The position numbers and the translations under genes are program-made. Shown in pieces: positions 9,079 through 16,294 of a stretch of 64,000 nucleotides of DNA. This DNA is from Corallococcus carmarthensis (GTDB lineage: Bacteria; Myxococcota; Myxococcia; Myxococcales; Myxococcaceae). The notes under the pieces were generated by a model. The model saw only the letters and a list, made by a program, of their open reading frames with translations. It searched no databases and was not told the DNA's origin. Position 1 is the first letter of the stretch. Each line of letters begins with the position of its first letter. The stretch lies in contig NZ_RAWE01000011.1 of NCBI RefSeq assembly GCF_003611695.1, forward strand, positions 1-64,000. The letters run 5' to 3'.

Positions 9079-9465
9079 ATGCCAATCTCTGATCTCCAAG
9101 ACGTTGCGAGGACTGATGCAGAGGCCAGGTTTCTCGAGGCGCTGCTCCAGCTCCAGCCCGAGCTTGATGTGTGGCAGCACGAGACCGCCGAGGGACATCC
9201 GTGGCTCATCGTGTCGATGGACTTCGTCGAGGGCGGATCAGTTCGCGACACACTGCGACTCGACTTCGATGGCCGAGCGATTCGGGGTGGCTGGAGTCCA
9301 GGTCTTCTAAACTGGGACGATGGGGTCCCGGCGCAAGAAGCAGGCGTTGACGTCGGACCCCCTGATGGAATCGAGATTGAACAGGGGGCCCCTGCGGAGC
9401 TGGCAGCAGCTGTAGCTTCCTGGTTCGCACGGCACGCCTCCCAGTGGAAGCGCAGTCCCAGTTGA
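9079..9465 (+). CDS. Hypothetical protein, 128 aa
   Basis: ATG 9079 opens 26 bases after the terminator. The product is acidic and soluble: a helical start (residues 8-30), a beta-rich middle (WLIVSMDF, TLRLDFDG, IRGGWSPGLLNWD) and a helical end (ELAAAVASWFARHASQWK). I do not recognise a named family. The layout resembles small immunity-like or accessory proteins often seen in myxobacteria, but nothing here proves that role. A short frame overlapping its end (9444-9584) may be translated with it. Confidence 0.55.
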   Translation: MPISDLQDVARTDAEARFLEALLQLQPELDVWQHETAEGHPWLIVSMDFVEGGSVRDTLRLDFDGRAIRGGWSPGLLNWDDGVPAQEAGVDVGPPDGIEIEQGAPAELAAAVASWFARHASQWKRSPS

Positions 9466-9584
9466 CGCGTGCGCTGAAGCGAGGCGCGTTCGATGCCCGG
9501 CGGCCAGGAGAGATGCCTGACCGGTTTGGCAGGCAGCGCACGCGTGAGTGGATCCACGACGCGCTCCGCTCTGCCTCTGCATGA
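9444..9584 (+). CDS. Possible small ORF, 46 aa, overlapping the 128-aa gene
   Basis: A GTG-initiated frame overlaps the last 22 bases of the preceding gene and ends at TGA 9582-9584. It encodes a basic, Arg-rich helical peptide (LTRALKRGAFDARRPGEM, then RTREWIHDALRSA). There is no clear ribosome site. It could be translationally coupled to the gene before, be the tail of a decayed gene, or be chance. Confidence 0.25.
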   Translation: MEAQSQLTRALKRGAFDARRPGEMPDRFGRQRTREWIHDALRSASA

Positions 9585-9587
9585 CGT

Positions 9588-10577
9588 TCATTCCGCGTCG
9601 CGGTGGGCGTAGTCCGGGCCCAGGCCTTCGATGCGGTAGGTGTTGCCGGGGTAGGTGCGGTTGAGCGACGTCTCCAGGGTCGACGGGTAGCGCTCCAGCG
9701 AGACGTGGCGTTTGACGTGCTTGCGCAGCTTGAGGGCGCCCCGGACCAGACCGCCCACCCAGGTGGGTGGGGATTCGAACTGGATGGCGGGCAGCAGGCG
9801 CGGCGGCACCAGGCTGAGGCTGATGGGGGACACCAGCGGGCGCAGCGGGCGCGGCACCCAGCCCGCGAGGATGTCCACGGTGGACTGGGCCACACGGTGG
9901 CTGGCGGCGTCGGGGACGAACTCGCGCGCTTCGTAGTCGCGGATGAAGGCGTCGTATGCGGGCTTGTCCTCGGGGATGTCCTTCAGGCCCATGCGGCGGC
10001 CGATTTCACACCAGTAATGGAACCAGGCCTCGCGCTCGTGCGCGGTGAAGGGACGCCAGCCGAAGTCCTCCATCCATTGGATGGGGAAGTCGATGAACGT
10101 CCACAGTACGAAGAGGAAGTCCTCGTTGGGAATGCGGAAGAAGGAGTGGATGTGATTCATCTGCTCCAGCGAGCGGCGCCCGGCTTCTCCGTCCCAGCCG
10201 CACTCCATGAACCGCGCGATGAGCAGCCGTGTGTCGTCGTAGCGCTTCTGGCCGCGCTTGTTGAATTCACCCGTGCGGTCCAGCAGGCGTGAGACGGAAC
10301 GGCTGCCGTAGGTGTGGAAGAGCGCGATCTCCGTGGACCGCACGATGTCGAAGGGGAACTCGTAGTTGGTCAGCAGGTGCACGATGCGCTGGCAGTCACG
10401 CCGTGCATCCAGGGAGGCGATCTCCCGGCGCACCTCGGGCAGACGCGCTCGCCAGAAGGGCTTGCGGTAGGTGGGGCCGGGCACGTGGGTATCGGCGTGC
10501 TTCCCGCCAGCCGGGAAGGGACAGCCCGCGGGGACGGCGTCCTGCGGGAGACGGGCGTGGGAGGCCGGGTCGGTCAT
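9588..10577 (-). CDS. MpaB-like (DUF2236) oxygenase family protein
   Basis: A 329-aa protein starting at ATG 10575-10577. The helical core, with ALFHTYGSRSVSRLLDRTGEF, RYDDTRLLIARF and WTFIDFPIQWMEDFGWRPFT, matches the DUF2236/MpaB family. That family includes the heme-dependent latex-clearing protein Lcp and the mycophenolate-pathway oxygenase MpaB. A membrane-prone stretch near residues 225-250 (PRPLRPLVSPISLSLVPPRL) is usual for the group. The substrate is unknown. It is monocistronic and faces away from the 78-aa gene at 10744. Confidence 0.72.
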   Translation of the reverse strand: MTDPASHARLPQDAVPAGCPFPAGGKHADTHVPGPTYRKPFWRARLPEVRREIASLDARRDCQRIVHLLTNYEFPFDIVRSTEIALFHTYGSRSVSRLLDRTGEFNKRGQKRYDDTRLLIARFMECGWDGEAGRRSLEQMNHIHSFFRIPNEDFLFVLWTFIDFPIQWMEDFGWRPFTAHEREAWFHYWCEIGRRMGLKDIPEDKPAYDAFIRDYEAREFVPDAASHRVAQSTVDILAGWVPRPLRPLVSPISLSLVPPRLLPAIQFESPPTWVGGLVRGALKLRKHVKRHVSLERYPSTLETSLNRTYPGNTYRIEGLGPDYAHRDAE

Positions 10578-10743
10578 GGCTGGGAGGCTCCGTGAGGCGA
10601 GGCGACCGGTGATGCTACCCCGCTCCGTGACGGCACGCCGTGCCCCTGCTGGGCCGTGTGTCGCATGCCGTGGCCTTGTCGGGGGAAGGCACGCGCCGGA
10701 CCTTGTCCTGGAAGGGCAGGACATCCAGACAGGAGACGCGACC

Positions 10744-10980
10744 ATGGCCAGCAACAAGGGGCCGCCGGTGAAAGGGCCCGAGCGCACGGACACCCACAGC
10801 GCTGAGGAACTGGAGCGGGAGGCCAGACACCAGCGTCCGGGCACCGAACGGGGCGACGTGACGGACGAGGACGTGGGCGAGGACCGCATCCTCCAGAAGG
10901 GCATTGGCGGCTACGGCGCGCAGAAGGGCACGGAGCCCGCGAGGGAAGCGCCGCCGCTCAGTGACGACGGCGACCGGTAG
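10744..10980 (+). CDS. Small hydrophilic protein, 78 aa
   Basis: AGGAGA with an 8-base spacer precedes ATG 10744. The product is highly charged, Gly/Pro/Glu-rich and without hydrophobic stretches (SAEELEREARHQRPGTERGDV, then ILQKGIGGYGAQKG), suggesting a disordered or stress-associated protein. No family is recognised. A good hairpin with a T tract follows its stop by 13 bases, which supports a genuine single-gene transcript. Confidence 0.6.
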   Translation: MASNKGPPVKGPERTDTHSAEELEREARHQRPGTERGDVTDEDVGEDRILQKGIGGYGAQKGTEPAREAPPLSDDGDR

Positions 10981-10993
10981 CGCCGCGCCGCGG

Positions 10994-11021
10994 AAACCTG
11001 TCCGACTGTATGACAGGTTTT
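10994..11021 (+). terminator. Rho-independent terminator
   Basis: AAACCTGTC (10994-11002) and GACAGGTTT (11012-11020) form a perfect 9-bp stem with a 9-base loop, followed by T. It lies just after the 78-aa gene. Confidence 0.75.
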
Positions 11022-11076
11022 GACCGCGCCGCGCGGGAGGTGCACCGCGGGGAGGCCTGGGGCCTAGAGTGCCGCC

Positions 11077-11691
11077 ATGGCCTCTGTCCGCCTCGTGCGT
11101 TCCTGCTGTGTCCTGGTGCTGTTGTTCTTCGCGATGCCAGGGGTGGCGCAGGAGGCGCCTGCACCGGATGCGAAGGCGTGGCTCGCGGAGCACAACGCGG
11201 AAGCCGTGCGCGTGAACCAGACCGCGATGGGCATCCTGTTCGGCTGGGCGGTGCTGAACATCGGCACGGGCGTGGCGGGACACTTCGCGAGCGAGGGCGA
11301 GACGCGGGCCTTCTTCCAGGCGAACGCGGCCTGGAACGTGGTGAACCTCGTCATCGCGGGGCTCGGCTATCACGGACAGGCGACCGCGGATCCAGGTGCT
11401 TGGGACCTGGCGCGCAGCCTGTCCGAAGGGCAGCGGATGGAGAAGGTGCTGCTCCTCAACGCAGGCCTGGACGTGGGCTACGTCGCCTTCGGCGGACTCC
11501 TGTGGGAGCGCGGGCTGCGCAAGGACTCGGAGCGCTTGAGAGGGTGGGGCAAGAGCGTGCTCATACAGGGCGCGTTCCTGCTCGTGTTCGACGGCGTGCT
11601 GACGTTCCTCAACGCGCGGCTCAACGGGGAACTCACGGCCCGGCTGGTGCCCGCTCAGGACGGGGTGGGCCTGATGCTGACGTGGCCGTGA
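11077..11691 (+). CDS. Predicted membrane protein (DUF6992-like)
   Basis: A 204-aa protein with an N-terminal signal segment (residues 5-25, cleavage near VAQEAP). About four further hydrophobic helices follow: GILFGWAVLNIGTGVAGHF, AWNVVNLVIAGLG, LLNAGLDVGYVAFGGLLWE and SVLIQGAFLLVFDGVLTFL. The pattern of a conserved Gly/Asn-rich four-helix bundle resembles the DUF6992 family, whose function is unknown. It ends 3 bases before the convergent PhyH gene. Confidence 0.6.
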   Translation: MASVRLVRSCCVLVLLFFAMPGVAQEAPAPDAKAWLAEHNAEAVRVNQTAMGILFGWAVLNIGTGVAGHFASEGETRAFFQANAAWNVVNLVIAGLGYHGQATADPGAWDLARSLSEGQRMEKVLLLNAGLDVGYVAFGGLLWERGLRKDSERLRGWGKSVLIQGAFLLVFDGVLTFLNARLNGELTARLVPAQDGVGLMLTWP

Positions 11692-11694
11692 GCC

Positions 11695-12426
11695 TCAAAC
11701 GCGTGCGTGCCATTCGAGTCCGCCGGGCAGGGCCTGCGCCGCGAACTCCAGATGGATGACCCGGCGGTGCCCGGGGACGCGTGCCGGTGACGAGGCATGC
11801 AGCAGCAGGGGCCGCATCACCAGCAGGCCGCAGCGGGGCACAAGGCAATCCTGTGGCGCGGTTCGTTCGAGCCAGCCCGGGATGCTCGAGGAGGACAGGC
11901 GCCCTTCACGGTGCGAGCCCGAGAGGACGCGCACGGGACCGTTGTCCTCTCCGCAGTCGTCCAGGTGCACGCGCACCGCGACCATGCCCTCCAGGATGGA
12001 CATGGGAGGCTGCACGCAGGGCACGCCGGCCTTCTCCGACCAGGGACCGAAGCCGGGCACGTCGCGGCGCTCGCGCACGGCGATGGTAAGGTCCTGATGC
12101 CAGATGACCTTCCAGTTCGCGTCCGGGGTCTTGTCGAACAGCAGGCCTCGCACCGCGAAACAGTGCGGACCCAGGACGGACTCAGCGGCTTCGCGCACCG
12201 GACCCGAGCGGGCCAGGTCGCGCACGGCGGGCACGTTCTCCAGCAGGTTGCGCACGCCTCCGCGCCGCTGGGGCGTCGCGGCTTCTTCGCTCATGGGGGC
12301 CAGTGCCTGGAGCAGGGCGTCCGCGGTTCCTGGCGTGATTCCCTGCGAGAGGACCGCGAAGCCCTCGCGCTCGATGTGCGCGGTCCTGTCGTGGGTGCTC
12401 GATGCGGACGTCACGGAGCGCATCAT
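11695..12426 (-). CDS. Phytanoyl-CoA dioxygenase (PhyH) family protein
   Basis: A 243-aa Fe(II)/2-oxoglutarate-dependent oxygenase. The metal-binding triad is visible as H110-x-D112 (WHQD) and distal H210 (LLLHASSP), with R221/R222 (GHRRVIHLEF) placed to bind 2-oxoglutarate. The cupin-type strands around GPVRVLSGSHREG are typical. Members hydroxylate small molecules, lipids or natural products; the substrate here is not clear. The first of two adjacent ATGs (12424-12426) is taken as start; 12423 is equally possible. Confidence 0.8.
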   Translation of the reverse strand: MMRSVTSASSTHDRTAHIEREGFAVLSQGITPGTADALLQALAPMSEEAATPQRRGGVRNLLENVPAVRDLARSGPVREAAESVLGPHCFAVRGLLFDKTPDANWKVIWHQDLTIAVRERRDVPGFGPWSEKAGVPCVQPPMSILEGMVAVRVHLDDCGEDNGPVRVLSGSHREGRLSSSSIPGWLERTAPQDCLVPRCGLLVMRPLLLHASSPARVPGHRRVIHLEFAAQALPGGLEWHARV

Positions 12427-12507
12427 GACGCATGCAATGCCAGACCGCTGCGACGGGTGCACGGTTCCACGCGGGCATGCACCCGGTGGAACCGGCACCC
12501 GGAAGGC

Positions 12508-13422
12508 TCACGCCGCCACCGGCTCACGGCGATGGCGGGCCCGGGCGGAGACGTCCTTGCGGCGGCCCTTGCGCAGCACGTCCAGGTGCACCTCCTCCTC
12601 GGTGGCGAGCGCCATCAGCCGCTGCAGGTCGTCCACGCTGTTGACCGGCCGGCTGTTGATGCCGAGCAGCAGGTCGTCCGGTTGGAGACCGGCGTCGTCG
12701 GCGGGCGTGCCCTCCTGCACCTTCAGCACGCGCACGGCGCGGAGCTGGCCGGTGTCCTTCGCGAGCGCGGGCTCCAGGTTCACCGCCGTCGCGGCGATGC
12801 CCAGGAACTTCCGGTCCACCCGGCCGCGCTGGATGAGCAGGCTCGCGACCCAGGCCGCGGTGGTGGCGCTCACCGCGAAGCCGATGCCCTGCGCGAACGG
12901 CAGCACCAGCGTGTTGAGCCCCACCACGCGCCCGCGCGTGTCCAGCAACGGTCCGCCGGAGTTGCCCGGGTTGATGGCCGCGTCCGTCTGGAGCATTCCC
13001 TCCAGGATGACGCCGTCCGGCAGCGTGATGGAGCGGTTGATGGCGCTCACCACGCCCAGCGACACCGACTGCTCCAGGCGGAAGGGATTGCCAATGGCCA
13101 TCACCAGCTGTCCCACGCGCACCGTCTCCGGATCCGCGAGCGGCAGCGTGGGGAAGTCGTCTCCTTCCGCGCGCACCACGGCGAGGTCGGTGGGCGCATC
13201 CCCGCCCACCAGCGTGGCCCGGCGCTCCTCGCCGTTGTGGAGCTGCACGGTGAGGCGCTTCGGCGTGCGCATCACCACGTGCCGGTTGGTGAGCACGTAG
13301 CCATCCGGCGTGAGGAACAGGCCGGTGCCGTGGCCGCGCGCGTGCTCCACGCCGACCACCGCCGGGGCCGCGCCGGCCACGAGTCCTTCCAGGTCATCCG
13401 AGAGCTGCTGCAACAGTTTCAT
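12508..13422 (-). CDS. HtrA/DegP-type serine protease with PDZ domain
   Basis: A 304-aa S1C trypsin-like protease. The catalytic triad is complete: H48 (LTNRHVV), D79 (PTDLAVV) and S155 (NPGNSGGPL). A single PDZ domain occupies about residues 205-290 (FLGIAATAV, then AGLQPDDLLLGINSRPVNS). There is no signal peptide, unlike periplasmic DegP/DegS, so it may act in the cytoplasm. It lies 12 bases downstream of a second protease of the same family and both are probably on one transcript. The C-terminus is Arg-rich. Confidence 0.88.
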   Translation of the reverse strand: MKLLQQLSDDLEGLVAGAAPAVVGVEHARGHGTGLFLTPDGYVLTNRHVVMRTPKRLTVQLHNGEERRATLVGGDAPTDLAVVRAEGDDFPTLPLADPETVRVGQLVMAIGNPFRLEQSVSLGVVSAINRSITLPDGVILEGMLQTDAAINPGNSGGPLLDTRGRVVGLNTLVLPFAQGIGFAVSATTAAWVASLLIQRGRVDRKFLGIAATAVNLEPALAKDTGQLRAVRVLKVQEGTPADDAGLQPDDLLLGINSRPVNSVDDLQRLMALATEEEVHLDVLRKGRRKDVSARARHRREPVAA

Positions 13423-13434
13423 GGCCGGCTCCTT

Positions 13435-14325
13435 TCAAGAACGCTTGCCCACGGTGATGGGCACCTCGCGCAGTTCGCCCGCGCGCAACACCTTCGCCGG
13501 GATGGACGCGCCCACCTTCTCGCCGCCCAGGTAGCCCAGCAGGTCCTCCACGCCGTGCAGCGACTGGCCGCCCAGACTCACCAGCACGTCGCCCAGCAGC
13601 AGCCCTGCCTTCTGCGCGGGCCCGTCCGGATCCACGGAGAGCAGGATGAGCCCCGCCTTCGTGCCGTCGATTTCACGCGGCAGGCGCACCGGATACGCGC
13701 CCACGCCCAGGTAGCCACGGCGGATGCCGCCGTGCTCGCGCAACGAATCCGCCACACGCGTCAGCGTGCCGCCGGGGAGCACGACCGCGGCCGTGCGCGA
13801 GAAGGCCGCCGTGGGGATGCCGAGGAAGCGGCCCTGTGCATCCACCAGCGCGCCGCCGGAGAAGCCCGGGGGCAGGTCCGCGTCGGTTTCCAGGTAGCGG
13901 TCCACCTGGCCGCCCGCGTGCGTGCGCCAGTCGCCGCCGAACGCGCTGACGATGCCCAGCGTGGCCCGCGCGGTGCGCCCCGGCCGGCCGATGGCCAACA
14001 CGATGTTGCCCACCTTCACGTCATCGAGCGGCGCGGGCGCGAGCGCGGTCAGTCCGGTGGCATCGGCCTTGAGGAGCGCGAGGTCGGTGCTCGGGTCGCG
14101 GCCGACGAGCTCGGCGGACACCGAGCGGCCGTCCGCGAGGCCCACCTGGATGGAGCCCTCGTGTTCGACGGCGTGGCTGGTGGTGAGGATGTGGCCGTCA
14201 GCATCCCAGACGATGCCGCTGGCGCCCCGGCGACGGCGGGCCTCGACGCGGACGAGGGAGGGAGCGATGCGCTCGACGACGGTGGAGATGGACTGCGAGA
14301 GGGACTGGAGGGTGTCGGTGGACAT
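13435..14325 (-). CDS. HtrA/DegP-type serine protease with PDZ domain
   Basis: A 296-aa paralog of the downstream protease, with the same S1C-PDZ layout. The triad is complete: H51 (TTSHAV), D81 (STDLALL) and S156, though the usual GNSGG around the serine is GFSGG. The PDZ domain is near residues 205-285 (KAGLLLGDVLVSLGGQSLHG). There is no signal peptide. The two proteases are distant enough to have different substrates. Upstream, a 29-base palindrome and four short direct repeats suggest specific control of the pair. Confidence 0.86.
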   Translation of the reverse strand: MSTDTLQSLSQSISTVVERIAPSLVRVEARRRRGASGIVWDADGHILTTSHAVEHEGSIQVGLADGRSVSAELVGRDPSTDLALLKADATGLTALAPAPLDDVKVGNIVLAIGRPGRTARATLGIVSAFGGDWRTHAGGQVDRYLETDADLPPGFSGGALVDAQGRFLGIPTAAFSRTAAVVLPGGTLTRVADSLREHGGIRRGYLGVGAYPVRLPREIDGTKAGLILLSVDPDGPAQKAGLLLGDVLVSLGGQSLHGVEDLLGYLGGEKVGASIPAKVLRAGELREVPITVGKRS

Positions 14326-14335
14326 GGCGTGTACC

Positions 14336-14364
14336 TTTCGAGCCTGAAACTAAAGGGCTCGAAA
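14336..14364 (-). promoter_or_regulatory. Perfect 9+9 palindrome in the leader of the protease pair
   Basis: TTTCGAGCC (14336-14344) and GGCTCGAAA (14356-14364) are perfect inverted repeats with an 11-base AT-rich spacer, ending 11 bases before the protease start codon. On the minus strand the arm next to the gene runs straight into AAAGG, the likely ribosome site. It could be a repressor operator or an RNA hairpin limiting translation. Confidence 0.6.
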
Positions 14365-14383
14365 TCGCGCCACATCGGCGGAC

Positions 14384-14459
14384 CGGGCAGGACGGCGACC
14401 TACCCGTTCGGGCAGGACGCCTCTCCATCCGGCCAGGACCCTGCTGCTTCGGGCAGGTG
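14384..14459. repeat. Four short direct repeats (CGGGCAGGAC) upstream of the protease pair
   Basis: CGGGCAGGAC occurs at 14384 and 14409, with one-mismatch (CGGCCAGGAC, 14430) and two-mismatch (CGGGCAGGTG, 14450) copies, spaced 25, 21 and 20 bases. Spacing near two helical turns suits binding of an activator on one DNA face. The last copy abuts the stop codon of the HNH gene. Confidence 0.5.
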
Positions 14460-14462
14460 GAT

Positions 14463-15392
14463 TCAGCCCACCTTGCGGAAGCGCTCGTAGCGCTCTTCGA
14501 GATAGTCCACGTTGGGCCGCAGCTCCCGAGCGCGAGGCGTTTGAAGCGTCTTCCCGACGAAGCCCTTCAGCGCGTGCTCCAGTGTCGGGCCATCCCGGGT
14601 CGCGAGCAGGCTCGGCGCCAGTTCGATGATGCCGTCGGGACGGAAGCCCATCAGGTTCGTGTCGAAGGCACCGTGATGGAGACGGCACAGGGCCAGTCCA
14701 TTGGAGACCTCCGCGTGCCCCCGCTCATCCCGGTCGGGAAGGATGTGGGCCCCGTCCAGCAGCTCCGTGCGAGGGAACGCGCATACGGCACAGCGGTGGT
14801 CGTAGGCGCGCAGGACGTGCTGACGGAAGGCGGCCTGATGCAGCCGCTTCTTGGCCTGCACCGTGGTGTAGCGCCGCTCCAGCGGTAGCAGCTTCGCGTC
14901 CGCAACGAAGAGCTGCCTCGCCGTTTCGGGCTCGGACACCATGACGTGGAAGGAATGCGAGGCGAGGTCCACGTCGGAGATGTAGACGGGCCACAGCGGC
15001 CGGTAGAAGCCGGGCTCGATGCCGTAGAAGTAGATGAGCGGTGCGTCCAATTGCTGCGCGCGCACGAGCCGGCGGTTGTCGCGGCCCTCAACGTCCGTCC
15101 CCTGGAACTTGTAGAGGAAGGCCCCGTCCGAGGCCACGTTGTCATCGTCGTACCGCGCCTCCCGTGAGCCGCGTGGCACGGTGGTCTTGATGGACAGCGC
15201 GGTCTCCTGCATCTGCCGGGGCCAGAAGATGCCGCGTGTCCGGTTGGCGAAGAGGTGTTGCTCGCCGTGGAGTTGGAAGCCCTCCGCGATGCGGTCCCAG
15301 GAAAGGACTTCGCCATGCCGGTCCACCAACGCCTGCAAGGCATTGAAGGCCGCCAGCCGGATGGCCTGGTCGTTGTCGGAGGGCGCGGGCAC
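14463..15392 (-). CDS. HNH endonuclease with N-terminal accessory domains
   Basis: A 309-aa protein. The HNH nuclease core is at about residues 197-245: C201/C204 (RCAVC), H216 (LLDGAHILP), N231 (SNGLALC), C236 and H239-H240. Zinc ligands and catalytic histidine are therefore all present. Residues 1-60 are helical, and 60-170 form a beta-rich domain (IYFYGIEPGFYRPLWPVYIS) of a kind that in McrA-like type IV restriction enzymes reads modified DNA. That role is inference. There is no methylase next to it, so it is either a lone restriction-type nuclease or a repair nuclease. Confidence 0.78.
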   Translation of the reverse strand: MPAPSDNDQAIRLAAFNALQALVDRHGEVLSWDRIAEGFQLHGEQHLFANRTRGIFWPRQMQETALSIKTTVPRGSREARYDDDNVASDGAFLYKFQGTDVEGRDNRRLVRAQQLDAPLIYFYGIEPGFYRPLWPVYISDVDLASHSFHVMVSEPETARQLFVADAKLLPLERRYTTVQAKKRLHQAAFRQHVLRAYDHRCAVCAFPRTELLDGAHILPDRDERGHAEVSNGLALCRLHHGAFDTNLMGFRPDGIIELAPSLLATRDGPTLEHALKGFVGKTLQTPRARELRPNVDYLEERYERFRKVG

Positions 15393-15436
15393 GGGTCCAC
15401 GACCAGGTTACCAGGCTCCCCCGCCCGACTGTCACC

Positions 15437-16294
15437 TCAGGCTCTGTCGAGCAGGGCGCCGCCCGGGCCGAAGCCCAGGGACAGGCACAGCACGCGGCGT
15501 CCCTTCACCTGCGGAGCCCGCCGCGCGGATTCGGCCGCCAGCTCCGCGTCGTTGAGCACGAGCACCGGCCCCCCCGTGTCCGGCAGGCCCGCTTGGGCGA
15601 GGATGTCCGGGACCAGGGACGCCGTGCCCTCGAAGCCGTACGTGCAGCCTCCGGGCATCAGGTCCTCATCCAGCGGACACGGCAATGCCAGACACAGCGC
15701 GTCCGGAGGCACACGGGCGTCCTCCGCGAGGACGGTCCTCAGTGCCCCCTCGATGAACGCCACCGTGTCCCGGATGTGATGGCCGTCCGCGGGACGTGGC
15801 TGTCCGATGAACAGCGGAGGCAGCGTGGAGAGGTTCCGTTCGAAGACGCGCGTGGCACCGGAGCGTGCGATCTTGATGCTCGTCTGGCCCACGTCCACGC
15901 AGAGCGGACTTCGCGCGCCACGGGCTTCCAGCATGCGCAGCCCCGCGCGCACGGGGGCGAAGCGCGGTGACAGCGCGATGTGCACCGGGCAGCGCAGCGA
16001 CGCCGTGGCCTCCCTCAACGCGGCGGGAAAGCCGTCCAGCTCCGCCAGGCCTCCACTCAGATACGCCGCATCCGGCGCGTGACGCTTCACCAGCAGGAAG
16101 AGCGCCTCCGCCAGCGGAAGCATCACGCGCGCGGAGAGCGTGGCTCCGGGCACTCCCGCGCGCCGGTCATCCTCCACCCACGGCGAGCCCAACACCTCCC
16201 ACAACTCACGCCCGAACACGGGCAGGTTCCAGACCTCCAGCGGGGTGACCCCTTCGGGGTGATGCCGGCGGGGGACCCACCTGGGCGGGCTCAC
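15437..16294 (-). CDS. ROK/ASKHA-like protein with circularly permuted motif order
   Basis: A 285-aa protein. The start is GTG 16292-16294, overlapping the glycosyltransferase stop by GTGA. Normal ROK kinases run phosphate-1 (DxGxT), ND motif, phosphate-2 (GTGxGGG), then the C-terminal GG adenosine motif. Here the order is AAYLSGGLAELDG (80-85), then CVDVGQTSIKIA (134-143), VLNDAELAAE (248-255) and last SLGFGPGGALLD (272-283). The C-terminal half of a ROK fold thus precedes the N-terminal half. It may be a sugar kinase or a regulatory sugar-binding protein. It is the last gene of an operon with a glycosyltransferase and an asparagine-synthetase-like enzyme. Confidence 0.7.
   Translation of the reverse strand: MSPPRWVPRRHHPEGVTPLEVWNLPVFGRELWEVLGSPWVEDDRRAGVPGATLSARVMLPLAEALFLLVKRHAPDAAYLSGGLAELDGFPAALREATASLRCPVHIALSPRFAPVRAGLRMLEARGARSPLCVDVGQTSIKIARSGATRVFERNLSTLPPLFIGQPRPADGHHIRDTVAFIEGALRTVLAEDARVPPDALCLALPCPLDEDLMPGGCTYGFEGTASLVPDILAQAGLPDTGGPVLVLNDAELAAESARRAPQVKGRRVLCLSLGFGPGGALLDRA

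Noticed and set aside
14355-14383. A sigma-54-like promoter (TGGCGCG with a later GC) upstream of the proteases
   Set aside because: The GG-to-GC spacing is one base too long for sigma-54, and the GC lies inside the palindrome.
11797-14490. An 897-codon plus-strand frame opposite the PhyH and protease genes
   Set aside because: The opposite strand encodes proteins with intact catalytic triads; this frame is a His/Arg/Gln-rich shadow.
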